Source: Agapetus fuscipes (Eukaryota > Arthropoda > Insecta > Trichoptera > Glossosomatidae). Taken from it: a stretch of 64,000 bases of DNA. Made by a program: the position numbers and the translations under genes. Below are positions 1 to 10,014 of the stretch, in pieces. The notes under the pieces are model-generated. The model saw only the letters and a list, made by a program, of their open reading frames with translations. It did no database searches and was not told the origin of the DNA. Where the stretch lies: positions 9,750,703 to 9,814,702 of the forward strand of contig OX637362.1 of assembly GCA_951799405.1 (NCBI GenBank). Direction: 5' to 3'. Within the stretch, counting starts at the first letter, position 1; each line of letters opens with the position of its first letter.

Positions 1-149
1 ATGCTAGCTAGACAAAATGAGTCCATTAGACAAAATTTTATCCAGCTAGCATGTTCTAGACGACACACTGTGCGCTTGACTTGAGATTGGTTGGCAAGCG
101 TGTGGAAGCCCCATTAAAATATTATCTGTTGAAATAAGTACTTACGCTC

Positions 150-222
150 CATGTGCCATAAGCGACACCTCTTCGGAGACAATGCGGTGAGAAGTTACAT
201 TGCATGTGCAACTAAGTTGTGT
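150..222 (+). mobile_element. SINE B 3' tail fragment
   Basis: It matches the 3' part of the tRNA-derived SINE B family: the ACCYCTTCGGNGAYAA-like block, then GCGGTGAGAAGTT and a GCAACTAAGTTG-like end, as in the fuller copies at 20606 and 24411. The tRNA-like head is missing. Confidence 0.6.
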
Positions 223-241
223 CAAAAGATAACACTGAAAT

Positions 242-312
242 ATGAACCCGTGATGGGAGTCGAACTTCTGTTTTTGATCTGAAGCTTTCTACCCCCTGAG
301 CTATTAACCAGA
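242..312 (-). pseudogene. Degenerate tRNA-like sequence
   Basis: On the minus strand there is an A-box-like TAGCTCAGGGGGTAGAAAG followed about 30 nt later by a B-box-like AGTTCGACTCCC, the spacing of a tRNA gene. The arms pair poorly, so it is more likely a tRNA pseudogene or a lone SINE head than a working tRNA. Confidence 0.45.
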
Positions 313-314
313 TG

Positions 315-692
315 TTACAGTTCAAATTCACAATGACAAGTATGTCCACAAGTGGATTGGCATTCCCAATGTTGTGTCGTCACCCACCCAGATTGCTGGG
401 AAGAGGCATATATACATGTGGCGAGTTGAACATAAACAAATATTTTGCTATTGGTTGCTAAGGACTGTAGTCCCATGCAAGACTGACGTTTGCTCGCCAA
501 CAAACAACAGCATTCTACCAAGGTGAAAATAGCCATGATAATTGCCACTCTTCGAAAGAAGCGGCATTGCAAGAAGAAAAATATACACAAACCATAAAAA
601 TACAAGAAAAGGATTCTACCAACTAAGATACTCGTATCAACCGCAAAACTAATCATCACTAAAATTGGCGTTTTGTGTTGACGTTGAGACAA
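315..692 (-). CDS. Unrecognised 125-codon open frame, probably not a gene
   Basis: The predicted protein has a hydrophobic stretch near residues 14-60 and no motif I recognise. It has no visible splice or promoter context and lies among repeats. A chance frame is the more likely explanation. Confidence 0.12.
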   Translation of the reverse strand: MSQRQHKTPILVMISFAVDTSILVGRILFLYFYGLCIFFFLQCRFFRRVAIIMAIFTLVECCCLLASKRQSCMGLQSLATNSKIFVYVQLATCIYASSQQSGWVTTQHWECQSTCGHTCHCEFEL

Positions 693-699
693 TTCACTG

Positions 700-870
700 T
701 TTTAGTTAAATATTATAATTAAATTTCAAAGTTAATTACACTTTTCTATTTATTGAATAAACCTTAATGGGAGAACCTTCATTATTCTCAACATTTTATT
801 AGTGACGTCTTCAGTAGGCACCCTATCTGCATGACAATTGAGGATGAACTGATTTCAATATTACAAAATA
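700..870 (-). mobile_element. Hammerhead-like foldback element, left arm (P9)
   Basis: This arm is an imperfect inverted copy of 1275-1440. The minus strand reads CTGAAGACG...GAGAATAATG, the same block as the better-preserved element at 26,260. SINE A (918-1225) lies between the two arms, so it probably inserted into the loop of an older foldback. The ribozyme-like core is degraded. Confidence 0.5.
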
Positions 871-917
871 TGTACATTCAAAACAAAATCAAGATGATAA
901 GTATTATAGCATTCCTA

Positions 918-1225
918 ATAATAATAATAATAGTAGGATGATTTATTCGGTGAGCGCTGTTTTTGTGTGCATCACTCCTTAAGAGCCCTCTGGGAGCTTG
1001 GTCGTCGTTGTAGAAAGCGCCAATTCTCAAGCAAGACCCAGTTGCTGTAAGGCTGGATGGACGATTTGCGACCTTTGGTACGGGTTTATGAATTTTGCAC
1101 CCAGCGAACTGCGAAGAGCATATTTGAAAATACAAATGGTATATTTTTTTGTGCTCCGCCGGGATTCGAACACCCAACCTTACATTTACAAGTCAGAAGT
1201 GTTAACCACTAGACTACGGACCAGT
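918..1225 (-). mobile_element. SINE A, tRNA-derived
   Basis: Read on the minus strand, the head has the A box TAGTCTAGTGGTTAACAC and the B box GTTCGAATCCC, closing with CGGCGGAGCAC. These are pol III internal promoter elements. The body follows, ending in CACCGAATAAATCATCC and an (ATT)n tail. The loop CTTGTAA in this head aligns with CTCGTAA in other copies, hinting at a tRNA-Thr ancestor; that assignment is tentative. It lacks the 5S module found at 34-37 kb. Confidence 0.85.
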
Positions 1226-1274
1226 CACCACCACAATCATAATTGTAACCTTGTTTGAGGGTACATAATAATTT

Positions 1275-1440
1275 GTGAATTCAAATCAGTTCATCCTCAA
1301 TCGCCGTGCAGAGGATGCCTCCTGAAAACCTAGGCCACGTTGCAAATAAAACATCCAGAATAATAAAAGTTCTCCCATGACTGTTCGTCTAATATTCAAA
1401 AAGTGTAATTAACTATGAAATTTAATTACAGTTTATAAAC
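1275..1440 (+). mobile_element. Hammerhead-like foldback element, right arm (P9)
   Basis: It is complementary to 700-870, sharing blocks such as GTTCTCCCAT and AAAAGTGTAATTAACT. The core block CCTGAAAACCTAGGCCACG is a decayed form of the CTGANGA...CGAAA motif in the other P elements. Confidence 0.45.
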
Positions 1441-1787
1441 ATTAACTATATTGGTATTCCCAAAATGCATTATTGAGTGCCAAAGTGCATTAAAGTGTTT
1501 GCAAGTTGAGTACACAGCATTCAATATAGTTTAGTGATCTGATATAAACCAAAAAAACAAGAAAAATATTACAACAGTTATATTTTTTGAAGGTTTATCA
1601 ATTATTATTAAAGCTGACTAACTACAGATGGAATCACTGACAAAGTATGAAACATCTACACATAGATTTGTATCAATATGTAAGCAAAAGATGGAAAAAT
1701 GTACCATCTTTAAGTACTGAGATAACAATATCAAGCCACTACTGATGGAAGCAATTGCAATAACTCAAATCGATATGATAGATAGCT

Positions 1788-2064
1788 CAGCTGCTAGAAT
1801 GTTTGCGTTTCATTTCAGACTGCTGGAGTTTGATCCCCACCGAAAGTGACGGTGACGATTATCCGTTTTAGTGTTTATTTCAAAGCCAAAATAAAAGTAC
1901 AGACAAGATTTACTCAGCCTTTACAAGAAATGAGATCAAGACCCTTCGGGAGCTGGAAACACTCAACTTCAAGTGTAGAAGAAAAAAAGTAAACAGGTTC
2001 CACATGCGACTCCTTCGAGGACAATGCGGTAAGAAATTGCACTTTGTAAATAGATTAGTTGCTT
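1788..2064 (+). mobile_element. SINE B, diverged full-length copy
   Basis: The head has ATAGCTCAGCTGCTAGAATG (A box) and GAGTTTGATCCCC (decayed B box). Next comes the family body GTTTTAGTGTTTATTTCAAA, a CGGGAGCTGGAAA block, and the 3' block CCACATGCGACTCCTTCGAG. Confidence 0.75.
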
Positions 2065-2167
2065 ATCGCTAATAATTCTATTGTTGTGGTCAGCTGTCAA
2101 ATGTTATTGATTCATTGACATCACAGGCGTGGCTGTGTGAGTGTTTTGAAAAAGCAAAATATGATTG

Positions 2168-2450
2168 TGATGATGATGATGATGATGATGATGAGTTAAT
2201 GATTTCTTTATAGCGCCGTTTTGTGATGTCGTCACTCCAATGGCGCTTGTGCAAATGATGCCAGAAATTTGCTTCTCTTCAGTGCATTCCGAAACTTTCC
2301 ATGGTCCTCTAGCTCTCTCACATGATGTGGCAGGTGGTTCCAGGCCAGAGGACCAGCAACTGCAAATGCACGCTCTCCAAACATTGTGTTAACTCTTCTT
2401 ATCGGTTCTTCAATCTTTGATTTAGCTCCAGTTTCAGCTGAGCACAGTGT
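2168..2450 (-). pseudogene. LINE 3' end: C-terminal reverse transcriptase ORF plus (ATC)n tail
   Basis: The minus-strand frame 2450-2232 is open and ends at TGA. It contains GERAFAVAGPLAWNHLP and FRNALKRSKFL, the conserved C-terminal signature of many CR1/Jockey/RTE-type non-LTR retrotransposons (RAF.VAGP..WN.LP). A short 3' UTR and a GAT/ATC microsatellite at 2168-2193 follow, typical of LINE 3' ends. Everything 5' is missing, as in ordinary 5' truncation. Relatives are at 29150 (+) and 21690 (-). Confidence 0.8.
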
Positions 2451-2645
2451 TAAGCTTTTTAGGTGATGTCATCAATGGAATATTTGATTTGAGTTCATCC
2501 TTAATCATTGTACAGAAAAAGTGCCTCCTAACAAGTCAAGAATAATTGGAGATTTAATCATACAAGTTCAGCCGTTGACACTGGAAAGTTTAATTTTCAG
2601 CTCCAATAGACTATGGCAACAGATCCAAGAATCTAGCTCCGTTTA

Positions 2646-2944
2646 AAAGTCATAGGTGTAGTAGGAAGAATTGCAAGGAACAAGCGGCTGTCGGAGGTTT
2701 TGAAAATGTCAGTACGCGATGACATATTGTTAACAACACTGATGTATGGAAGTAAAGGTTGGACTGCGAGTGACAGTAAAATGAGTAACATATGGGATGT
2801 ACACGTACAAAGCGAATGTAAAAGACGGAAATGAATTAAAAAGGTGATGGATATGAATGAATTAAAAGACATGCAAAGATAGGAAAACATGGAGGCAAAT
2901 CTGCAGAGGCTCTGCCCCCCCCTAGCGGAATGGCGACAGTGTAA
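2646..2944 (+). pseudogene. LINE family E, C-terminal fragment
   Basis: One frame reads VGRIARNKRLSEVLKMSVRD, then LLTTLMYGSKGWT (the reverse transcriptase thumb motif LMYGSE.W) and ends near LQRLCPPLAEWRQC. Two in-frame stops (after KRRK and MQR) show it is dead. The end of the frame matches other E copies at 17965, 25767, 54240 and 54904. Confidence 0.8.
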
Positions 2945-3059
2945 CAGTTTAGTTGCATTTTTTAGTTCCTTTTAATACAAACACACATCAATGTACCAAG
3001 GGTGGTAAGTATCCAATAACAAAATATAAGTTTGCCAGGTCCCTAGCTTCCCGGCTAAA

Positions 3060-3243
3060 TGATAGTTTTTCAAATATGCTCCTCGCTGGGTTGAAAGAGT
3101 CATCAACCTTTACCAAAGGTTCATCCAGCCATACAGCAACTGGCTCTTGTTTGAGAATGGACGCTTACCATATCGATAACCAAGCTCGCAGAGGTCTTTA
3201 GTGTGTCATTAACAAAAAAGCAGCGCCAACCGAATAAATCATA
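3060..3243 (+). mobile_element. SINE A, 5'-truncated body
   Basis: It starts at the CTCCTCGCTGGGTTGAAAG block and carries CCTTTACCAAAGG, CTGGCTCTTGTTTGAGAATG and the AATAAATCATA end. The tRNA head is absent. Confidence 0.75.
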
Positions 3244-3306
3244 CTTATAATTACAAAAGAATCTGCCGTCATTTTTATTCTTTCTTTATAACTTGAGAAA
3301 AAGCAG

Positions 3307-3786
3307 TTATGAATTAATTTTGACATTACGGCTTCTACTGTCTTTTGATAGTTGGCTGGTTTGACAGATGTGAAGTTTGCTTTTGATAGTTCGGGATATG
3401 TAAAGCAAATAAGGTCCCCAAAGAGACGCTCTAAACAAATATTTCGTTACCTTAGCACACCTAAGGCTGTAAAAATCTAGTTGATTGTATTTTTCATCCA
3501 ATATTGACATTCTGTGAACAAAATTTTTCATTTGAATACAATTTGGCATTTGGCTGCTACGGCTGCATGCAAAATGGCACGCATGCATGACTATATGCAG
3601 AGAACATAGAGAAATAAAGGATACATTAAAATGGAGGGTCAAATCACACATTTTTTGAAGTTGTTCTGCTTTGATGGCGTTCTGACAGTCGGACAGACAG
3701 ATTTTTGAAAAATCCAGATAATAATGACCGAAGTGTTTGCTTAAGCGTTTAAAAGGCTTGTTTTTCATATTTTTCTTCATGTTCAT
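3307..3786 (-). CDS. Unrecognised 159-codon open frame
   Basis: This is one of the longest open frames outside repeats. The predicted protein is basic, has several Cys and His residues (for example LHIVMHACHFACSRS near the middle) and a lysine-rich start. I recognise no family, and there is no evident promoter. Codon use reflects the AT-rich background. It could be chance or a fragment of an unidentified element. Confidence 0.2.
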   Translation of the reverse strand: MNMKKNMKNKPFKRLSKHFGHYYLDFSKICLSDCQNAIKAEQLQKMCDLTLHFNVSFISLCSLHIVMHACHFACSRSSQMPNCIQMKNFVHRMSILDEKYNQLDFYSLRCAKVTKYLFRASLWGPYLLYISRTIKSKLHICQTSQLSKDSRSRNVKINS

Positions 3787-4317
3787 GTGGTTTTACACGC
3801 TAAAAATAAATTAAAACAACTTTATGATATGCAAGATTTGACATATAACCTAAAAATCAAAAAAATCTCTTGGCAAAAATTGAAAGGATGTGTTGACGAA
3901 AAAATAGCAAAAACTCTTATTTGTCGTTTAAGGATATTTTTAACTAAACATATGTGTATAGTTCAAAAGATCAATTTGTTAATTTTTTGCAATATTCTGA
4001 CTTTTTGACACAGGTTAGAAAATTTGACGTTAGACGACATAAAGTTTTCTTCTTCTTTGCAACGACCGCAAAACGAAAGGTACAGGCCGCAAGGAAAAGT
4101 ACGAGCGCCTTAATTGTTAAAAAACGGCAAACAACGATTTAAAATAATAATAAAACGATTAAAAATATTTTCAAATAATTTTAATATAGAAATTATATTT
4201 TAAATAGTTTCATGTTTCATAAATTTTCAAAAAATAAGTGCAATAATATTTTTTTCAAAAACGCGTCGTGAAAAATAAATGTCAAAATAATCTTGGAAAC
4301 TTTGGAAGGATCTAGTA
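3787..4317. other. AT-rich DNA without recognisable gene
   Basis: Only short open frames are present. No splice-framed exon or repeat family seen elsewhere in the window was recognised. Confidence 0.5.
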
Positions 4318-4653
4318 CAGGGATGGCGAACCTATGGCACGAGTGCCACAGGTTGGCACGCGAGACGGTTTTGCGTGGCACGCGAATGAGGAGAAAAAAT
4401 AAAAGTGTATAAGAAAAAATAAAAAAGTTATAGAAGTGGTATTAAAAAAATTTTAAATAGCGACGTGTATTTTCTTCTTAATTAATCTACTTAATTATTT
4501 TCCTCGGAGTATTAATTTTTGCTTTTATCAAAAATCTGAAGTTACACAAACATTTGATGCATTTTTATTTCCATGACATGTGGCACGCGACATATTATTT
4601 GATTGAAAAAAATTTTTTTTGGCACTCAGTCTCAAAAAGGTTCGCCATCCCTG
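4318..4653. mobile_element. Non-autonomous hAT transposon (MITE), 336 bp
   Basis: The terminal inverted repeats are CAGGGATGGCGAACC at the left and its complement GGTTCGCCATCCCTG at the right. Subterminal GGCACGCGA-type motifs occur in both halves. It is flanked by 8-bp target duplications, ATCTAGTA and ATCTAGAA (7 of 8 identical), the hallmark of hAT elements. It has no transposase. It lies about 80 bp upstream of the TATA box at 4736. Confidence 0.9.
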
Positions 4654-4735
4654 ATCTAGAAGCAACCATATTTCTTCGCCGCTCCCCTCTCCAGTCCCCT
4701 CTACTGCAAAAGTGAAAATCGCCACCGTCCGTGGG

Positions 4736-4770
4736 TATATAAAGCAGGCCGTTTGCGTGAGCTGGCCAGT
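4736..4770 (+). promoter_or_regulatory. Candidate RNA polymerase II core promoter (TATA + initiator)
   Basis: TATATAAA at 4736-4743 sits in a locally GC-richer stretch (CCGTGGGTATATAAAGCAGG). About 30 nt downstream is CCAGTTTC, an initiator-like site with the A at 4768. Good splice-donor-like sequences follow (GTGAGT at 4800 and 4854). This suggests the first exon of a gene running rightward, possibly toward the exon-like array at 6.5 kb. That link is inference. Confidence 0.5.
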
Positions 4771-6490
4771 TTCTCTTTTTTCTTCAAACAGCAAAGTTCG
4801 TGAGTGTAGTGTTGATAGTTTAGATTCAGTGCGGGTTGACAGTATTTTTTTTCTGTGAGTAGTGGTGAAAGTGATTTTTTTAAAAAAAAATTTTTTTTGC
4901 GAACAATAAATTAATTAAATTCTCGACTTAATTTTAAATAAAGTGCAGTGACCGCGTAATACTAAAAATGTTTTTGGATGTATGCTTAACGCTAGTTTTT
5001 CCAAAATCATTGAAAATTATTTTTGATTTACTATACTAACATTAATTTTGTGAAAATTCAAAATTAATTTTACAATTGCATATTATAATTTATCTTACAT
5101 AATTTATTATTATTTAATTACTTTCAGCTTTTAATGTTAACACAGCGTTGGCTATCCAAAATATTTTGCGGACAAAATATAAAAATACACACACCTATTT
5201 TTTTTAAATAAATGCTTAAAAAAAGTGACAATGAATTGTGCCTTTTTAAATTCAAAATTAAACATCTAATTAAAAAAAATGAACCGAACAGTACAGTTTT
5301 TGTTTAATAATATATATTTAAAAATCATTTTTAAAGTAAAGCTAATTTATTTTTTGAAATATTTTTCATAGCGCCAGTGTTCAAAACTAAAAACTTTTTT
5401 CATTTTTATAAAAATAAAATAAAAGTGATAGTGAAAAGTGCTGAGAAAATATACAAAATAAAAATCAAACATAATTTTTGAGTTATGAAGTGAATATGGG
5501 TACCTACCCAGAATATGGATATTTAGTAAGAATTTTATAATAAATATTTAAAACAATTTTAAATAGTGTGAAGTGCCATGTTGTAGCCAAGACGGGAGAA
5601 AAGCAGCCGGGAGCTTGAGCGAAAACATGTAAATTAAATATATTTTTATGAGTGTAAAATTATATTGTGTGTTCCTGAGGTGGTTCCAGAAAACTGTGAG
5701 TCATTTTTTTTATTTTTATTTTTTAAAAGCCATCATTGTTTTATTTGTAATTAAATTATGCATATTTGAAATCCAATCAATTAAATGCAGGCCTAACAAC
5801 ATTCATGATTGGATGTAAGCTATACCTATATTATTTTTAATTTCTATGAATATTTTATGAGAAAATAAATGTTTTTCAATATTTTATATGGCAAGCGTAC
5901 ATGGTTAATAAATTACAAATTAATTATTCCTGTTCCAAAACAATGATGGCCTTTTAAAATGATATTTGTATTGATTTTTTATGTTTTTCTTTCTTTGTTT
6001 TGGTTCTTCTAAGAAAGAGTCTCAGTATTTTTGTTCTGAAATGTACACTGAACTCTTTGTTATTGGAAACAAGTGTCATATTACATTTAATAAATATCGT
6101 TAAATTTCAATGCTTTATTTATTATATTTTAACATTTTATTTTATCTCATTTGTACACAGTAATTATTATTTTTTTGAAAATATAAACAAATGAGTAAAC
6201 AACCCCCAACCAGTACATGACAAAATTATCAAGTTATTTGAATTTGAACAAACTTTAAACGTGTACCTACCTACTACCTAAGTTAAAAATAAATTTTAGA
6301 TAATTTTTATAATGCTCTCCTTGATTTTTATGAAATATAAGGGTCATTGTGGTTTACTCTAATTTTTCATTTTTATCAAGTCCATAAGGAAATGGAGGAG
6401 CACTTGTAAATTGCATTTTTATCCAAATGAATTTTGTCATGCCAATAAAACAGTATATATTTCAGAATTCCATTCAGGGCCCTGCTATTG
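4771..6490 (+). other. AT-rich leader or intron-like region
   Basis: No convincing exon could be fixed. Short candidates ending at donors exist: an ATG-started peptide at 5496-5525 ending before GTAAGA, and an ATG at 5648 running into GTGAGT at about 5696. Both would end in phase 0, which does not fit the phase needed by the array downstream. Confidence 0.3.
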
Positions 6491-6768
6491 AGTGGAGGAA
6501 CTGAAATTAGATATACGAGTACATAGATGGCGTAATCAATATTTTATATTTAAGCGCTTTTAAAACAAAGAATCGTTAGACTGAGAAGTTAAGCCTTTAC
6601 AACAATAAGCACCTGATCCTTCAGGATCAGGGTAAGACTCACTTTCATTGCGGATTCCCGTGAGGCTGGCCCCCTTACAAACAGGAGAAAGAGTAGAGAG
6701 CGCATGCTTTCTGAGTAAAAGGACTGAGTTTGGATCCTAACGGTTCTACCAATATTTTATTTTTCAGG

Positions 6769-6846
6769 GCTTTTAAAGCAAAGAGTGGTTTAGCTGGTAA
6801 GTTGAACCGTCATAAACATAGGCACCTGATCCTTCAGGATCAGGGT
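6769..6846 (+). CDS. Candidate alternative exon (array unit 2)
   Basis: It follows a TTTTTCAG acceptor and ends at CAGG|GTAAGG. The frame A-F-K-A-K-S-G-L-A-G-K-L-N-R-H-K-H-R-H is open throughout. The block is 77 nt, starting one base before a codon and ending one base into the next (enters in phase 2, leaves in phase 1). It is asymmetric, so two units could not be joined in frame. It resembles the F-x5-L half of a C2H2 finger, but the Cys pair would have to come from another exon. No transcript evidence is available. Confidence 0.35.
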
Positions 6847-7104
6847 AAGGCCCACTTTCCATGCGGATTTCCGTAAGGCTGGCCACCTTACAAACTGGAA
6901 AAAGAGTAGAAAACGCATACTTTCTTATTGAAACGACTGAGTTTGGATTCCAATGGTGTTACTGTTTTTTCCCAGGACTCTTAAAGCAAAGAGTGGTTTG
7001 ACTGAGAAGTTAAGCTGTCATAAATATAGGCACCTGATCTTTCAGGATCAGGATAAAGCCCACTTTCCATGCAGATTCCCGTAAGGCTGGCCACCTTACA
7101 AACT

Positions 7105-8143
7105 GGAAAAAGAGTAGAGAGCGCATGTTTTCTGATTAAAACGACTGAGTTTGGATTCCAATGGTGTTACTGTTTTTTTCCAGGGCTTTTGAAGCAAAGA
7201 GTGGTTTGACTGAGAAGTTAAGCCATAATACAAAGTCATTAACATAGGCACTTGATCCTTCAGGATCAGGATAAAGCCCACTTTCCATGCGGATTCCCGT
7301 AAGGCTGGCCACCTTACAAACTGGAAAAAGAGTAGAGAGCGCATGCTTTCTAATTAAAACGACTGAGTTTGGATTCCAATGGTGTTACTGTTTTTTTCAG
7401 GGGCTTTTGAAGCAAAGAGTGGTTTGACTGAGAAGTAAAGCCATAATACAAAGTCGTTAACATAGGCACTTGATCCTTCAGGATCAGGATAAAGCCCACT
7501 TTCCATGCGGATTCCCGTAAGGCTGGCCACCTTACAAACTGGAGAAAGAGTAGAGAGCGCATGCTTTCCGATTGAAATGACTGAGTTTGGATTCCAATGG
7601 TGTTACTGTTTTTTTCCAGGGCTTATGGAAAAAGAGTAGAGAGCGCATGTTTTCTGATTAAAACGACTGAGTTTGGATTCCAATGGTGTTACTGTTTTTT
7701 TCCAGGGCTTTTGAAGCAAAGAGTGGTTTGACTGAGAAGTTAAGCCATAATACAAAGTCATTAACATAGGCACTTGATCCTTCAGGATCAGGATAAAGCC
7801 CACTTTCCATGCGGATTCCCGTAAGGCTGGCCACCTTACAAACTGGAAAAAGAGTAGAGAGCGCATGCTTTCTAATTAAAACGACTGAGTTTGGATTCCA
7901 ATGGTGTTACTGTTTTTTTCAGGGGCTTTTGAAGCAAAGAGTGGTTTGACTGAGAAGTAAAGCCATAATACAAAGTCGTTAACATAGGCACTTGATCCTT
8001 CAGGATCAGGATAAAGCCCACTTTCCATGCGGATTCCCGTAAGGCTGGCCACCTTACAAACTGGAGAAAGAGTAGAGAGCGCATGCTTTCCGATTGAAAT
8101 GACTGAGTTTGGATTCCAATGGTGTTGCTGTTTTTTTCCAGGG
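7105..8143. repeat. Recent 522-bp tandem duplication inside the array
   Basis: Positions 7105-7621 and 7627-8143 are almost identical (one difference noticed near 7604/8126), offset by 522 bp and covering two units each. The junction at 7618-7630 shortens one unit to a stub: the acceptor CCAGGGCTTA runs directly into GGAAAAAGAG. Confidence 0.85.
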
Positions 8144-8351
8144 CTTTTAAAGCAAAAGGTGGTTTGACTGAGAAGTTAAGCCGTCATAAATATGGGCACC
8201 TGATCCTTCAGGATCAGGGTAAGACCCACTTTCCATGCGGATTCCCGTAAGGCTGGCCACCTTACAAACTGGAAAAAGAGTAGAGAGCGCATGTTTTCTG
8301 ATTAAAACGACTGAGTTTGGATTCCAATGGTGTTACTGTTTTTTTTCCAGG

Positions 8352-8429
8352 GCTTTTAAAGCAAATAATGGTTTGACTGAGAAGTTAAGCCGTCATAAAT
8401 ATGGGCACCTGATCCTTCAGGATCAGGGT
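8352..8429 (+). CDS. Candidate alternative exon (array unit with intact frame)
   Basis: It has the strongest pyrimidine tract of the array (TGTTTTTTTTCCAG) and a good donor (CAGG|GTAAGA). The open block translates as AFKANNGLTEKLSRHKYGH followed by LILQDQ. Phases are as in the 6769 unit. The hairpin CCTGATCC-TTCA-GGATCAGG lies immediately before the donor. Confidence 0.35.
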
Positions 8430-9623
8430 AAGACCCACTTTCCATGCGGATTCCCGTAAGGCTGGCCACCTTACACACAGGAGAAAGAGTTAGAGAGCGC
8501 ATGCTTTCTGAGTGAAACGTCTGAGTTTCGATCCCAATGGTGTTTCTGTTTTTATTTTTATTTTCAGGGCTTTTAAATCAAATAGCAGTTTTACTGACAA
8601 GTTGAACCTTCATTAACATAGACACCTGATTCTTCGCGATCAGGGTAAGACTCGAATTCCATGTGGATTCCCGTGAGGCTGGCCACTTTACATAAACACA
8701 TGAAAAAGAAGAGGGTGCATGCTTTCTGATTGGAAAAACTGATTTTGGATCCCAATGGTTTGAATAATATTGTATTTTTCAGCGCTTTTAAACCAAAACA
8801 TGGTTAGACTGAGAAGTTCAACCTTTCTAAACACAGGCACCTGATCATTTGCGATCTGGGTGAGATCCCAATTTCCATGCGGATTCCCGGGAGGCTGTCC
8901 ACCTTACAAACAGGAGAAAGAGTAGAGAGCGCATGCTTTCTGAGTAAAAGGACTGACTTTTAATGCCAATGGTTGTACTGTTTTTTTCCAGGGCTTTTAA
9001 AGCAAAGAGTGATTTGACTGGGAAGTTACACCTTCAACACAATGGGGACCTGGTCCTTTGCAATCAGGGTAAGACGTTTATTCCATGCGGATTCCCGTGA
9101 GGTTGGCCACCTTACAAACTGGGAGTACATGCTTTCTGATCGAAACAACTGAGTTTGGAGTCCAATGGTGTTTTTGTTTTATTTTATTTTTCAGGGCTTT
9201 TACAGCAAAGAGTAGTGTGACTGAAAAGTTGAACCTTCAAAACAATGGGCACCTGATCTTTCGTGATCAGGGTGAAAACCACATTCCGTGTGGATTTCCG
9301 TGAGACTGGCCACCTTACAAACAGATGAAAGGAAAGAGAGCGCATGCTTACTGATTGGAAAGACTGATATTGGATCCCAACGGTTTTACTAATATTTTAT
9401 TTTCCAGCACTTGTACAGTATAAAGTTGTTTGGCTAAAAAGTTAAACCTTGATACCAATGGGCACCTGATCCTTCAGGATCGGGCTAAGGCCTCCCATTC
9501 AATGAGGATAATCGTGAGGCTGGCCACGTTACAAACATGTGAAGGAGTAGAGAGCGCATGCTTTCTCTGTGGAAGGACTGAGTTCATATAGAGTTTTTTT
9601 GAATTTTTCCTCCTTTAGACAAT

Positions 9624-9758
9624 GCTTCACGCATTTGGAAGTTGAGCCTCCATGAAAGTATTTTGCGGATCGTCGTTGGCCTGGCCATCTCCAGAAAATC
9701 GGATCAGATCTACAGCAATGCTGTTGAAAGACTTTCAATTGCAAAATTAGCCATCTGA
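9624..9758 (+). CDS. Possible terminal exon after the array
   Basis: It begins after a pyrimidine-rich acceptor (TTTTTCCTCCTTTAG, ending about 9619). Read with two bases completing a codon, it is open for about 46 codons: it starts N-A-S-R-I-W-K-L-S-L, runs through I-V-V-G-L-A-I-S-R-K and ends at TGA. The array exons leave one base over and this exon supplies two, so the phases match. The start of the repeat-like unit (GAGAGCGCATGCTTTCT) precedes it, so the acceptor occupies the position of an array acceptor. No family recognised. Confidence 0.35.
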   Translation, partial: ASRIWKLSLHESILRIVVGLAISRKSDQIYSNAVERLSIAKLAI

Positions 9759-9817
9759 TTGAAAAAATAGATTGATGATAGGATTATACTTTTAGAAGTC
9801 TCGGTTTTGCTTATGTT

Positions 9818-9935
9818 GTATAATCTATAATCTATAATCTAAGTTGCAAGGATATATTCATTCAAAGCTCTCAGATGTATGCCCACAAACAAACACGTGT
9901 AGTTCGCGCTTACAAATGCTGATTGTGTACTTACA
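9818..9935 (-). mobile_element. Repeat D, 5'-truncated copy
   Basis: It has the (TCTATAA)n tail type, then AAGTTGCAAGGATATATTCA and CACGTGTAGTTCGCGC. The half carrying CAGGGGTGACATTGGCAAAG is missing. Confidence 0.7.
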
Positions 9936-10014
9936 AATAATGTGATTGCATTAAATTGAATAGGTGGGTAATAGTACATTATTTAAGGATAATAATAGTA
10001 ATGGGGTAAGTAAT

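Larger units (their letters stand above)
6490..9540 (+). repeat. Tandem array of ~15 exon-like units, period ~205-220 bp
   Basis: Each unit has a pyrimidine-rich tract ending in CAG, then a 77-nt block starting GGCTTTTAAAGCAAAGAG, then a GATCAGG|GTAAG donor-like end, then about 130 bp of conserved intron-like DNA (GGCTGGCCACCTTACAAAC...). Acceptor sites are near 6554, 6768, 6974, 7184, 7401, 7618, 7706, 7921, 8142, 8351, 8567, 8783, 8990, 9195 and 9407. The block reads like AFKAKSGLTEKLNRHKHRH, resembling the second half of a C2H2 zinc finger with Lys in place of the first zinc-binding His. Units near 6768, 8142, 8351, 8990 and 9195 are open with a plausible donor. The first, 8567 and 8783 have stops, those at 7184-7921 have lost the GT donor, and 7618 is truncated. 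Confidence 0.85.

Noticed and set aside
7096..8084. Four minus-strand frames of 70-87 codons with near-identical proteins
   Set aside because: They arise from the tandem array, do not span unit borders, and resemble no protein. The plus-strand splice-like signals are better supported.
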